From an uncultured Coprococcus sp. (GTDB taxonomy: Bacteria > Bacillota > Clostridia > Lachnospirales > Lachnospiraceae), in contig CANQTC010000004.1 in the NCBI GenBank assembly GCA_947626675.1, positions 114,443-178,442 of the forward strand: a DNA stretch of 64,000 nucleotides. Reading direction: 5' to 3'. Position 1 is the first letter of the stretch; every line of letters begins with the position of its first letter. The position numbers were made by a program, and so were the translations under genes. Under the pieces are notes generated by a model. It made no database searches and had not been told where the DNA came from. It saw only the letters and a list, made by a program, of their open reading frames with translations. Below are positions 26,516 through 35,077 of the stretch, piece after piece.

Positions 26516-27349
26516 ATGTTATCTATTGGTGAATTTTCAAATATATGTAAGGTATCAACAAAGACGCTTCGCTATTACGCTGAAATAGGTTTACTTGAAG
26601 CAAGCAAAGTCAACCCCGAAAATGGCTATCGCTATTATGCTATTGAACAGCTTGAAAAAATGCTGTTTATCAATCGGTTAAAGGCGTATTCTTTTTCATT
26701 AGATGAAATTAAGACAATTTTACAGTCGGAAGAAATACAAGATGATAATTTATATCTTGCTTTTATTCACAAGAAAAAGGAAATAGAAAGACAGGTACAT
26801 AGTTACAGGCGACTTCTAACACAATTAGAGAACGACATATCGGCTATTGAACAGGGAAAATCCATTATGTCATATATGGACGAAATAGATGTTCGGCTTG
26901 TAGATGTACCAAAAATGTATCTCTTGTCTATTAGAAAAATGGTGCAAACAGAAGATTATCCTACCGAATATATCAAGTGTTATGGGAAGTTATTCAAAAG
27001 AATTGCAGTCGATAAGCTGACAATGAGCGGCTCACCAATGATACTTTTCCATAGTGCAGAATATTCCCCCGCTGGCTTAGATACAGAGTTTGCAATCCCT
27101 GTACAAGAATATGCCACAGGCACAAGAGATTTTTGCCCTGGCTTATGCTTAAAAACTGTTGTACGAGGAGCATACTCTGAACTTTCTTCGGTTTATGCCA
27201 AACAAATTGAATGGGCAGAAAAAGAGGGGTATCAAAATACAAATGCTCTGTTTGAAGTCTATATGACAGACCCATCACAGATTGCAGATGTAAAAGATAA
27301 TATAACCGAAGTCTATTATCCTGTTAAAAAGATAATGTCTAAGGATTAA
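26516..27349 (+). CDS. MerR family transcriptional regulator with GyrI-like effector domain
   Basis: The 277-aa protein has an N-terminal MerR HTH (LSIGEFSNICKVSTKTLRYYAEIGLLEASKVN...GYRYY), a coiled-coil dimerisation helix (about 75-120), and a C-terminal domain of the GyrI/BltR ligand-binding type (DVRLVDVPKMYLLSIRKMV to the end). It probably senses a small hydrophobic or cationic molecule. Its own 19-bp-spacer promoter lies just upstream. The serine hydrolase gene follows 63 bp later on the same strand. Confidence 0.9.
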   Translation: MLSIGEFSNICKVSTKTLRYYAEIGLLEASKVNPENGYRYYAIEQLEKMLFINRLKAYSFSLDEIKTILQSEEIQDDNLYLAFIHKKKEIERQVHSYRRLLTQLENDISAIEQGKSIMSYMDEIDVRLVDVPKMYLLSIRKMVQTEDYPTEYIKCYGKLFKRIAVDKLTMSGSPMILFHSAEYSPAGLDTEFAIPVQEYATGTRDFCPGLCLKTVVRGAYSELSSVYAKQIEWAEKEGYQNTNALFEVYMTDPSQIADVKDNITEVYYPVKKIMSKD

Positions 27350-27412
27350 TCGAAAACTACAATTTGGCGGGAAAACATAGATTTACAATAGAAAATCAGA
27401 TAAGGAGCAAAA

Positions 27413-28399
27413 ATGATAAATTTATTAGAATTTCACAATTATGTTGCAGATAACCAATCAAACATCTGTCAAGTGACAGTTATTCAAAATGGCAAGACAA
27501 TTATTAACGACATATGGAATGGCTACAAAGAAGATGATACAGTACATACAATGTCTGTTACGAAAAGCGTTGTATCTTTATTGGTTGGCATTGCTATTGA
27601 GCAAGGACTGATTGGCAGTGTAGACGATTATGTATTAGATTATTTTCCCGATTACAAAATTAAACGGGGAGAAAAGACTATTCAAAAAGTGACATTGAAA
27701 AATCTTTTGACAATGACCGCCCCCTATAAGTATAAATCGGAGCCCTGGTCAAAAATATGCGTACAGGAAGATTGGAGCATTGCCGCTTTGGATTTTTTGG
27801 GAGGCAGACGTGGTATAACGGGAGAATTTCAATACTCTACCTTGGGTATTCATATTCTCACAGGTATCATTGCAACGGCAAGCAAAATGACAACGGTGGA
27901 TTTTGCAAATAAGTATCTATTTGAGCCATTGACGATTGCTCCACGAAAAATATATGTGGCACCCAACGCCGAAGAACACAAGGCTTTCACAGTAGGAAAG
28001 ACACCTAAAGGAAAAATTTGGTTTTCAGACGATAAGGGCGTTGGGGCTGCCGGATATGGTCTTTGCCTGTCTGCTGATGAAATGTCAAAAATAGGATTAC
28101 TCTGTTTGAAAAAAGGTGTTTTTAATAACAAACGCATTGTTTCTGAAAAATGGCTTGAAGAAAGCACCATAGTTAGATTGCATTGCGGCGAAAAATTTCG
28201 GGATATGAAGTATGGTTATTTGTGGTGGATTATTGATGAAAATGCAGGAAGTTATGCGGCTATCGGTAATAGCGGAAATGTTATTTATATCAATCCTCAA
28301 AAAGAATTAGTAGTAGCGGTTTCCGGCTATTTCAAACCAACAGTGTTTGACCGAATTGATTTTATCAAAGGACAGATAGAGGGAAAATTGAAATTTTGA
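27413..28399 (+). CDS. Serine hydrolase of the beta-lactamase / class C PBP fold
   Basis: The 328-aa protein has the SxxK nucleophile motif (MSVTKSVVSLLVG, about residue 51) and a YST in place of the usual YxN (EFQYSTLGIHI). WWIIDENAGSYAAIGNSGNVIYINPQKELVVAV at the C-terminus corresponds to the KTG/HxG strand region. No signal peptide is seen, so it is more likely a cytoplasmic esterase or peptidase-type hydrolase than a resistance beta-lactamase. It probably shares the MerR promoter. Confidence 0.82.
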   Translation: MINLLEFHNYVADNQSNICQVTVIQNGKTIINDIWNGYKEDDTVHTMSVTKSVVSLLVGIAIEQGLIGSVDDYVLDYFPDYKIKRGEKTIQKVTLKNLLTMTAPYKYKSEPWSKICVQEDWSIAALDFLGGRRGITGEFQYSTLGIHILTGIIATASKMTTVDFANKYLFEPLTIAPRKIYVAPNAEEHKAFTVGKTPKGKIWFSDDKGVGAAGYGLCLSADEMSKIGLLCLKKGVFNNKRIVSEKWLEESTIVRLHCGEKFRDMKYGYLWWIIDENAGSYAAIGNSGNVIYINPQKELVVAVSGYFKPTVFDRIDFIKGQIEGKLKF

Positions 28400-28478
28400 A
28401 AAGTTAGTTTTCCCCTCGTCTTACTTTTGCAAATCGGGCATAGTCCCCATTCGTCCTTTATTTTGATATTAGTATCCA

Positions 28479-29123
28479 TCACTTTTTTGTAAAACCTCTC
28501 TTTATCAAAACTGAAATAGTAATGAATATAATACTTGCAGCAAAGAGATAACTGTTAGGTTTATAGGTTCCGTTCATCATTGCGAATAAATTGAAGTTTC
28601 CAAGTTTGCTTTTCATTGAAATGTTTATCACATAATATAAAAGCGACACCATAAACGAAACAGGCAAATTACTTGTAATTGCTGATGCCAACAGTCCTAT
28701 CGACCCTAAAAACATTGCATCTGCAATCGTTCCGAAAATAAGTGCAATCGTAATTTCACAACCGCACAGAAGCATAAATAATGAGAAAATCAGAACTAAT
28801 ACGATAATTCCAACAACTGAATATGCAACTCGTATTAAATAAATATAGGTGCTGTCAATATATTTCGATGCAATTATATCCTTGATTTCATCATCTTGCT
28901 CCGGCTGAAAAATCGGAACGAGCAGGATAATACCAATGATTGAAATGAACATTTCAAGCGGAACTGCTGCGGCTTTACTATCCAAATGTGTTATTCCGAA
29001 CAAAACCGGAGTCAGCATTATTATAATGACAGATAATAAAAGTAAAGGCAAAAAGTTATGCCGCAGATTTACTTTTGCGATTTGCCAAACTTGCAATGTA
29101 TGTTTTGATTTTTTCATATCCAC
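28479..29123 (-). CDS. ABC-2 type transporter permease (small subunit)
   Basis: A 214-aa membrane protein with about six hydrophobic helices and a short basic N-terminus, no other motif. It overlaps the preceding 410-aa permease by 68 bp and starts with GTG behind AGGAGGGGAG, which lies inside that gene. It is the third gene of the ATPase-permease-permease operon. Together these form an exporter of the lantibiotic-immunity or peptide-export style; the substrate is unknown. Confidence 0.75.
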   Translation of the reverse strand: MDMKKSKHTLQVWQIAKVNLRHNFLPLLLLSVIIIMLTPVLFGITHLDSKAAAVPLEMFISIIGIILLVPIFQPEQDDEIKDIIASKYIDSTYIYLIRVAYSVVGIIVLVLIFSLFMLLCGCEITIALIFGTIADAMFLGSIGLLASAITSNLPVSFMVSLLYYVINISMKSKLGNFNLFAMMNGTYKPNSYLFAASIIFITISVLIKRGFTKK

Positions 29124-30288
29124 TCAATTCTCCCCTCCTTTTTTGTTCATAAATAATTATCGTGGCAATAACAAGTAATAATGCCGCACCTGCCATAATC
29201 AACCTGTTTGCTGCAAGAGTATTAAATTCATCGAGAAATATCTGAGTATTTCCTAATGCGTTGTGACGAGGTGCTAATTCAAACAGCGTATGAACACCTC
29301 TCAGTTTGCTTACTCCTACATTTATGTCGATAAACCACCACAGTCCTTGTATTGCTATGGCAATCGGTGTTCCTGTAAGTTCTGTGAAAAACATACCGAT
29401 TGCTGCTGAAATCATAACAGAAGGCATTAACCAACCAATCGTATATTTTAACGGTGCTAAATAATCAAGGCTCATTCCGCTGTATTGTCCCCACACGGAA
29501 CTGTTGGAGATGTAGGCCAAAATAATCGTCGGAAGCATTACAGCTATAATTACGGAAAAATAGCGAGTTAAAATCAGTTTGAATGATGAGGTCTTTCTGG
29601 CATAAATCAGTTCATTCATTTTTGCCCGTCTATCCTTCAAACATACTGCAACAGCGATAAATACGGGGAATATGGACAGGATTATACCTACAAAGTCACA
29701 AAACAAACGGGCATACGCTCCTGTAAATTTATCCTTGCTTGCAATCAGATTATAGTTCTCAATGGCTTCTTCATAAGTTACCGCTACATAACTATAGTTA
29801 AGCAGATTATTTTCAGAGTAATTTGAGCCGCCACCAATTAAATCATCAGCCTGCTTCATACACGCTTTGAATTCTTCATAGGAAATATCGTCAGACAAAG
29901 TCACCTCAATGTCGCCTTTCGCTTCGGATACTTCATCGTCCTTGTCAAGCAAATCATCAACCGAAACTCCAGAAAGTGTAGATATGATGTCTGCCATTTT
30001 TTCTTGGTCAGTATCATTCAGCTTTACATTCTTGTAAAAACCGATAGGATAGGCAATATATTCATTTGCTGCAAATTCTTCACAAAGTGATGAGAAAGCA
30101 GCAGGCATAATCTGTTTGGGAACTTCCTTCTGTTGTATTCCGTAATCCGCTCCCTGCTTTGGAAATGCAATTGCTTCATCAGAAAAGTTCAATACATCTT
30201 GGCTGATTGTCATTACCAGCAAAGCAATTATGAATGCAACAAAGGTGAATGATAAAACCGTCTTTCTAATTTCTTTTCCAAAAAGCAT
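29056..30288 (-). CDS. ABC-2 type transporter permease (large subunit)
   Basis: The 410-aa product has one N-terminal membrane helix (TVLSFTFVAFIIALLVMTIS), a large extracytoplasmic loop of about 150 residues, then five or six helices. This is the ABC-2 arrangement seen in bacteriocin and peptide exporters. It overlaps the ATPase stop by one base (TAATG) and has GGAGGTGAGG upstream, so synthesis of the two is coupled. Confidence 0.8.
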   Translation of the reverse strand: MLFGKEIRKTVLSFTFVAFIIALLVMTISQDVLNFSDEAIAFPKQGADYGIQQKEVPKQIMPAAFSSLCEEFAANEYIAYPIGFYKNVKLNDTDQEKMADIISTLSGVSVDDLLDKDDEVSEAKGDIEVTLSDDISYEEFKACMKQADDLIGGGSNYSENNLLNYSYVAVTYEEAIENYNLIASKDKFTGAYARLFCDFVGIILSIFPVFIAVAVCLKDRRAKMNELIYARKTSSFKLILTRYFSVIIAVMLPTIILAYISNSSVWGQYSGMSLDYLAPLKYTIGWLMPSVMISAAIGMFFTELTGTPIAIAIQGLWWFIDINVGVSKLRGVHTLFELAPRHNALGNTQIFLDEFNTLAANRLIMAGAALLLVIATIIIYEQKRRGELSGYEKIKTYIASLANRKSKSAA

Positions 30289-31187
30289 TATGCCTCACCT
30301 CCAGAAAGGATTGGGGCAGTCCCGTTATTCCAAAGATACAGCATATAAGCATCTTCAATATTCGGCTCGCAGCTTTCTGCACCTGGAGAAGGAACCTCGG
30401 CTAAAAAGCGGATATAAGTTTTGTTTTCCTGTGAGTGCATTCCAATAATGTTGTATTCCTTTTTTAATTTCGGAAGGTCACGCTTATCAACCGTTTTTGA
30501 AAAAACCTTTCCTTTTGCTGTATCAAGCAAATCTGATACAGTTCCGCAATACAGAATACTTCCCTCATTCAAAATAGCCAGATTTTCGCAAGTAGCTTCA
30601 ATATCTCCAACAATATGTGTGGAAAGAATAACAATTCTTTCCTCTGATACATCACAAAGCAGATTACGGAAGCGTATTCTTTCCTCTGGGTCAAGTCCAG
30701 CGGTAGGTTCGTCAACAATTAGAACTTTAGGGTCATTTAACAACGCTTGTGCGATACCAAGTCTGCGTTTCATACCGCCAGAGAGGGCTTTGACTTTTTT
30801 ATTCTTGTGTTCAGTAAGATTAACCTTTTTAAGTAGCAAATCAATATGTTCTTTGCGTTCCTTAGTACCAATCCCCGAAAGAATGCCTAAATAATCCATA
30901 GCTTCAATTACGGTCATCGTAGGATACATTGAAAAATCCTGCGGCAAGTAACCGACAATCTTTCTAATTTCTTTTGCGTTTTCTATCGGAATTCCACATA
31001 CGGATATACTTCCGCTTTGTTTTTTAAGCAGTGTGACAAGTGTTTTCATCAGTGTTGTTTTTCCTGCTCCGTTTCTTCCTAACAAGCCAAACATACCCTG
31101 TTCGATAGTCAGATTAACATTTGATAATGCCTGCTTTTTCTTTCCATAAAACTTATTTAGCTCTTTGATTTCAATACAATTTTCCAT
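30288..31187 (-). CDS. ABC transporter ATP-binding protein
   Basis: The 299-aa protein has Walker A GLLGRNGAGKTTLMKTL, signature LSGGMKRRLGIAQALL, Walker B VLIVDEPTAGLDP and the H-loop STHIVGD. The C-terminal extension is that of exporter ATPases of the CcmA/BcrA type. The start was moved to the ATG at 31187 because AAAGGAG lies eight bases upstream. A 25-nt box shared with the two-component promoter lies just ahead of its -10, so control by the adjacent regulator is likely. Confidence 0.92.
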   Translation of the reverse strand: MENCIEIKELNKFYGKKKQALSNVNLTIEQGMFGLLGRNGAGKTTLMKTLVTLLKKQSGSISVCGIPIENAKEIRKIVGYLPQDFSMYPTMTVIEAMDYLGILSGIGTKERKEHIDLLLKKVNLTEHKNKKVKALSGGMKRRLGIAQALLNDPKVLIVDEPTAGLDPEERIRFRNLLCDVSEERIVILSTHIVGDIEATCENLAILNEGSILYCGTVSDLLDTAKGKVFSKTVDKRDLPKLKKEYNIIGMHSQENKTYIRFLAEVPSPGAESCEPNIEDAYMLYLWNNGTAPILSGGEA

Positions 31188-31230
31188 TGTCAGAACTCCT
31201 TTCAAAGATGTTTTTCATCTTGTAAGCTCT

Positions 31231-31263
31231 ATCATAAAGGGTAATTTTCAACTTTTTATCTAC
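31231..31263 (-). promoter_or_regulatory. ABC operon promoter with a putative OmpR-type response-regulator box
   Basis: On the minus strand a 25-nt box occupies 31239-31263 (it begins GTAGATAAAAAGTTGAAAAT) and is followed by TATGAT (31231-31236). 21 of 25 bases are identical to the box ahead of the response regulator gene at 33131-33155, and the -10 hexamers align. No consensus -35 is present, as expected for an activated promoter. Confidence 0.7.
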
Positions 31264-31267
31264 AAAA

Positions 31268-31303
31268 CAAAAACTTCCTGTCATCTCTGACAAGAAGTTT
31301 TAT
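31268..31303 (-). terminator. Intrinsic terminator after the sensor kinase
   Basis: On the minus strand AAACTTCTTGTCA pairs with TGACAGGAAGTTT around GAGA, followed by TTGTTTTG. It separates the two-component operon from the ABC operon it probably controls. Confidence 0.85.
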
Positions 31304-31306
31304 ACT

Positions 31307-32440
31307 TTATTCCTTAAATGCTGCAACGACCTTTGCACCGTTATTATTTGATATTTTAAGATAACCGCCATGTTTTTCACAAAGGATTTTGCATATATTC
31401 AGCCCCATTCCAAAGTGTTCATTATTGGTTTCATTTTCTGCCTTGTAAAATGGTTTCATTGCATTTGACAAGTCCTTAGAGGTAAAGCCCACACCGTCAT
31501 CTGCAACCGCTAATACAAATAAACTACCCTGTTTATCAATATGCACTTCAATTTTAGTATCGGCATACCGCAGAGCATTTGACAGCAGATTTTCATACAC
31601 CTGCATTACAACTGAGATATCTATCGTAACATTTTGGGTATTCGGTATGTTTTGTCGAAACACAAACTCCTTTTTCGTGCAAACCGTCGTTCCCGTAATA
31701 CGCATTTGCTTCTCAATATCCTTTATGGCAACTAATTCCTTTTTCATTTCAACATCTTCCAAACGCTGCAACTCATTCATTGTACTAACATACGCTTCAA
31801 GCCTTGTAATGTGCCTACCCATCATTTCGGCTGTAGAAATGATTTTTTCGTCAGACATTTGAGGAGCATACTTAACAAGCATTTCGTTTTGCCCTTTTAA
31901 CACGGTTAAAGGCGTTCTTAAATCGTGGGCAAAAGCAGCATTTAGGCGCTTTCGTTCTTCAACTTGACGCCACATTTCTAAATTGTTATCCCGTAATGCA
32001 ATTCGCATCTTTTCAAAAGACAAACAAAGGTCACCTAGTTCATTCTTCTCTGGCACTTCCACAGAAAAGTCCAACCGATTATTTGAAATATTTTCAGAAG
32101 CTTCCAATAAAACGCCTATTGGTTTTTCTATTTTACGATGATAAAATATGATTCCACATACAACAACGCATAATAATGACCATAGCGGGATAGCTATACA
32201 CTGAACTAAATCAGCAATGCCAAGTAAGAGAATATAGCTTTCGGAGATTCCTTCAGCATTTTTTCTAATGGTTACAGTTCCTTCCTCTCCGATAAATAGA
32301 ACATATTCACTTTGAGAGAACAGTTTATTGGCTGAGATTCCCAATAACAAACTTCCCATTAATATCAATATTATACATATCAAAAAATATTTTACAAAAT
32401 CCCATTTTAATGATTTCTTTTTTCTTTTTACCGCATCCAT
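31307..32440 (-). CDS. Sensor histidine kinase
   Basis: The 377-aa protein has two membrane helices (about residues 15-40 and 75-100) around a very short extracellular segment. A HAMP region, the HisKA box with phospho-acceptor His (AFAHDLRTPLTVLKGQ) and HATPase boxes (YENLLSNALRYA, DDGVGF, GMGLNICKIL) follow. The small sensor domain is like the intramembrane-sensing kinases linked to ABC transporters. The ATG at 32440 overlaps the regulator stop; a TTG at 32458 is an alternative. Confidence 0.9.
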   Translation of the reverse strand: MDAVKRKKKSLKWDFVKYFLICIILILMGSLLLGISANKLFSQSEYVLFIGEEGTVTIRKNAEGISESYILLLGIADLVQCIAIPLWSLLCVVVCGIIFYHRKIEKPIGVLLEASENISNNRLDFSVEVPEKNELGDLCLSFEKMRIALRDNNLEMWRQVEERKRLNAAFAHDLRTPLTVLKGQNEMLVKYAPQMSDEKIISTAEMMGRHITRLEAYVSTMNELQRLEDVEMKKELVAIKDIEKQMRITGTTVCTKKEFVFRQNIPNTQNVTIDISVVMQVYENLLSNALRYADTKIEVHIDKQGSLFVLAVADDGVGFTSKDLSNAMKPFYKAENETNNEHFGMGLNICKILCEKHGGYLKISNNNGAKVVAAFKE

Positions 32441-33102
32441 TTGTAGCCTACTCCCCAAACGGTTTCAATATACTGTTTCATATTCGCTTTAGTAAATTTA
32501 GAGCGTATGCGTCTGATATGCTCTGCAACAACTGAACTATCTCCATCGCTGTCATAATCCCACACGAGTTCATATATTCTCTCTTTACTAAAAACTTGTC
32601 CTATATGTTGGGATAGAAGCTCTATAATATCAAATTCTTTCTTAGCAAAAGGTATTTGCTCACCATTATAATACACACTTCTTTCGGTATAATCTATTGC
32701 TAATTTATCATCAAAACGGACTTTTGCAGATTCTCTTTGACGGCGTTCACGCCTTAGATGTGCCGCTACCCTTGCACCAAGCTCATCTATAGAAAAGGGT
32801 TTTATAATATAATCATCTGCTCCGGCACCAAATCCTTTGATTTTATCTCCGTCCTCAATCCTTGCTGTTAAAAACAGTATAGGACAGGATACAAAATCTC
32901 GTATCCGCATACATACTTCCATTCCGTCAATATCCGGCATATTAATATCCAACAAAATAATGTCTGGCTGCTTTTCAGCTTTTTGAATTGCTTCCAAACC
33001 ATTAACCGCTGTTATGGTATCATATCCATTAAATTCAAAATAATCTTTCAACATAGAAACGATATCGGCTTCATCATCGACAATTAAAATTTTATCTCTC
33101 AT
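32428..33102 (-). CDS. OmpR/PhoB family response regulator
   Basis: A 224-aa protein with an N-terminal receiver (ILIVDDEADIVSML, phospho-Asp in IILLDINMPDIDG, Thr in LFLTARI, Lys in YIIKPFS) and a C-terminal winged helix (FDIIELLSQHIGQVFSKERIYELVW, VVAEHIRRIRSKF). The start was set at the ATG at 33102 because GGAGG precedes it. It overlaps the kinase gene and carries the same 25-nt upstream box as the ABC operon, so it likely activates both. Confidence 0.92.
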   Translation of the reverse strand: MRDKILIVDDEADIVSMLKDYFEFNGYDTITAVNGLEAIQKAEKQPDIILLDINMPDIDGMEVCMRIRDFVSCPILFLTARIEDGDKIKGFGAGADDYIIKPFSIDELGARVAAHLRRERRQRESAKVRFDDKLAIDYTERSVYYNGEQIPFAKKEFDIIELLSQHIGQVFSKERIYELVWDYDSDGDSSVVAEHIRRIRSKFTKANMKQYIETVWGVGYKWMR

Positions 33103-33123
33103 AAAACGCACCTCCATAGGGTA

Positions 33124-33155
33124 GCATACAGTATAATTATCAACTATTTATCTAC
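33124..33155 (-). promoter_or_regulatory. Two-component operon promoter with the shared regulator box
   Basis: A 25-nt box (33131-33155; on the minus strand it contains the direct repeat AGATAAAT/TGATAATT about 11 bp apart) is followed by TATGCT (33124-33129). The equivalent box ahead of the ABC genes is at 31239-31263. Confidence 0.7.
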
Positions 33156-33159
33156 TTTT

Positions 33160-33243
33160 TTATATCTTGCGTAGCCGTTGCACACGCCGTACCGATATTC
33201 CCCAAAGTTCTGCGGCTTCCTGTGCCGTCATATAATCAAACAT
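33160..33243 (-). pseudogene. Truncated excisionase/MerR-like HTH gene, mobile-element scar
   Basis: A perfect ribosome site (GGAGG) precedes an ATG whose 27 codons read MFDYMTAQEAAELWGISVRR and then VQRLRKI before a stop. This is the N-terminal half of the small AlpA/excisionase-like HTH proteins common on conjugative elements; the rest of the domain is missing. It lies exactly at the edge of the MerR-to-two-component block, so it may mark an old insertion boundary. Confidence 0.6.
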
Positions 33244-33414
33244 TTCTAGCCTCCAAAATGTACTGTGTATATTATAGCCGTTTGAACGAACTATATCAAC
33301 CATATAAACTATGGAATTTAATCAACGCTTCCCGAAAAGAAAAGCGACAGTTATCTGGGTTCATTCACATATTGTAATCCTACAAACCTGCATGTATACA
33401 AATATAATGCATTA

Positions 33415-33443
33415 TTGCTTTTAAGCTTATCAAATGATATTAT
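33415..33443 (+). promoter_or_regulatory. Predicted promoter of the DUF4364 gene
   Basis: TTGCTT (33415-33420) and TATTAT (33438-33443) are 17 bp apart, 33 bp before the start codon. Confidence 0.55.
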
Positions 33444-33475
33444 AGTATTATTATTTTTTACATATGAGGTGTACT

Positions 33476-34012
33476 ATGGGGACTGATTCAATCGTACTTT
33501 ATAAATTAATTGTTTTGTATATGCTGGACAGAGTAGATTTTACCCTTACCAATTCACAAATATCAGACTTTGTACTGACAAAGGGATATACGAATTACTT
33601 TACTTTACAAAAAACGATAAACGAGCTTATTGAAAGTAAATTTATCTATGTATCTACCATCAGAAGCTCCTCACATTATAAGATTACGGATAAAGGCGAA
33701 GAAGCGCTCAGCTTTTTTGAAAACAGAATCCCTCATGCCATTAAAAAGGATATACTGGATTACTTTGATAACCAGAAAATAAACTTAAAAAACGAATCCG
33801 AGATATATTCTGATTATTCACTTAATGCTGAAAATGAATATACCGTAACATGCATTATTAAAGACAGAAAAGAAACCCTTGTTGACCTTAAATTTAATGT
33901 ACCTACAAAGGCAGCCGCCATCACCATCTGTGATAACTGGCGTGAAAAAAGTGCCGAAGTATATGATTACCTTATTAATCAGCTATGGATTACAAAAAGC
34001 ATCAACTCCTAA
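33476..34012 (+). CDS. DUF4364 family protein
   Basis: The 178-aa product matches DUF4364: an N-terminal winged-helix-like part (IVLYKLIVLYMLDRVDFTLTNSQISDFVLTKGYTNYFTLQKTINEL) and YKITDKGEEALSFFENRIP. The fold suggests a PadR/MarR-like DNA-binding protein, but the target is unknown. The start was set at the ATG at 33476 behind GAGGTG. Its stop overlaps engB by four bases tail to tail. Confidence 0.82.
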   Translation: MGTDSIVLYKLIVLYMLDRVDFTLTNSQISDFVLTKGYTNYFTLQKTINELIESKFIYVSTIRSSSHYKITDKGEEALSFFENRIPHAIKKDILDYFDNQKINLKNESEIYSDYSLNAENEYTVTCIIKDRKETLVDLKFNVPTKAAAITICDNWREKSAEVYDYLINQLWITKSINS

Positions 34013-34608
34013 GAGTCACTGCTTTTTTCTGTTATCTGATTGATAACATCCCAGATTTCATCTCTCCCCTGTTTCGTCTGCGCAGAAAATGGAATTACCT
34101 TTGTTCCCGGAACAAGTTCCAGCTTTTCCTTTATCAGTTTTATATTTTTTGAAACCTGACTTCTTTTTATTTTATCTAATTTAGTCGCTATAATGATTGG
34201 TTCATAACCATTATCCAGTATCCAGTTATACATGATGCAGTCATTTTCCGATGGAACATGGCGTATATCTATAAGGAGAAATACTTTTTTTAACTGAGAT
34301 GAAGTATTCAGATAACGTTCTATCATTTTCCCCCATTTGGCTCGTATTTCCATCGACACCTGCGCATAACCATATCCCGGCAAATCTACAAAATATAAAT
34401 TTTTATTGATATTATAAAAATTGATTGTCTGTGTTTTACCCGGCTGTGATGATGTTCTCGCAAGTGATTTTCGATTCAGTAATCCATTTATTAATGATGA
34501 TTTCCCAACATTTGATTTACCTGCAAATGCAATCTCCGGTAATTCATTATCAGGTAATATACTTGTTATTCCACATACCGTTTCAAGTTCTGCACTTCGT
34601 ATTATCAT
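34009..34608 (-). CDS. engB: Ribosome biogenesis GTPase EngB/YsxC
   Basis: EngB (YihA/YsxC) is a TRAFAC GTPase needed for 50S subunit assembly. The 199-aa protein has G1 AFAGKSNVGKSSLINGL, the G2 region SQPGKTQTINFY, G3 DLPGYGYA, G4 ATKLDKIKRSQ and G5 PFSAQTKQG. The start was set at the ATG at 34608 with AGGAG upstream; the longer frame begins at a GTG eight codons earlier. It is normally next to lon/clpX, which are not in this window. Confidence 0.95.
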   Translation of the reverse strand: MIIRSAELETVCGITSILPDNELPEIAFAGKSNVGKSSLINGLLNRKSLARTSSQPGKTQTINFYNINKNLYFVDLPGYGYAQVSMEIRAKWGKMIERYLNTSSQLKKVFLLIDIRHVPSENDCIMYNWILDNGYEPIIIATKLDKIKRSQVSKNIKLIKEKLELVPGTKVIPFSAQTKQGRDEIWDVINQITEKSSDS

Positions 34609-34747
34609 AATCTGCTCTCCTATTCTGTGCACATTTAAAAACCAAGTCCCTTAAAGAGGTGCTTTCTCAGCTCGTATTATACACTATATTTGTCGGAAAG
34701 CATATATGTTTTTACTTTTTCGCTCTGCTCCAGCCCCTCTTGGGGAT

Positions 34748-35077
34748 TCATTTAATTGCAAGAACATTTTTTATTATTTCATATAACGCGAGCTGATTTG
34801 ACGCAGCCTGTTTATTTACAAGTAAAAAGCATTTATACGGATAATTATCACCTGTATCTTCAAGTTCATCAATACCACCAAGTATTGTAGTAAGCGGCAC
34901 TTTCAGTCCGCGTGATATCTTATAAAGTGTATCTACTGTCGGTTTCTTTTTACCTCTTTCCAACTGGCTGATATAAGATGGATGCAAATCACTATATTCA
35001 GCAAGTTCCTCCTGACTTATATTTTGCTTTGTGCGGTGAAAACGAATATTATTTCCAACTATTTCTGATAAATTCAT
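34748..35077 (-). CDS. XRE family regulator, copy A of a divergent pair
   Basis: The 109-aa protein has an N-terminal HTH (IVGNNIRFHRTKQNISQEELAEYSDLHPSYISQLERGKKKPTVDTLYKI) and a C-terminal tail of about 40 residues (DNYPYKCFLLVNKQAASNQLALYEIIKNVLAIK). It is very close to copy B at 35689-36018, differing by only about 20 residues. The start at MNLSE has GGAGG upstream. The two genes point away from each other. C-terminal tail function unknown. Confidence 0.9.
   Translation of the reverse strand: MNLSEIVGNNIRFHRTKQNISQEELAEYSDLHPSYISQLERGKKKPTVDTLYKISRGLKVPLTTILGGIDELEDTGDNYPYKCFLLVNKQAASNQLALYEIIKNVLAIK

Noticed and set aside
27413..28399. Beta-lactamase resistance gene
   Set aside because: No signal peptide, YST in place of YxN and no KTG triad typical of true beta-lactamases; a general serine hydrolase is safer.
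34731..34746. CCCC-AAGA-GGGG hairpin after XRE copy A as a terminator
   Set aside because: Only a 4-bp stem and no T-run on the transcribed strand.
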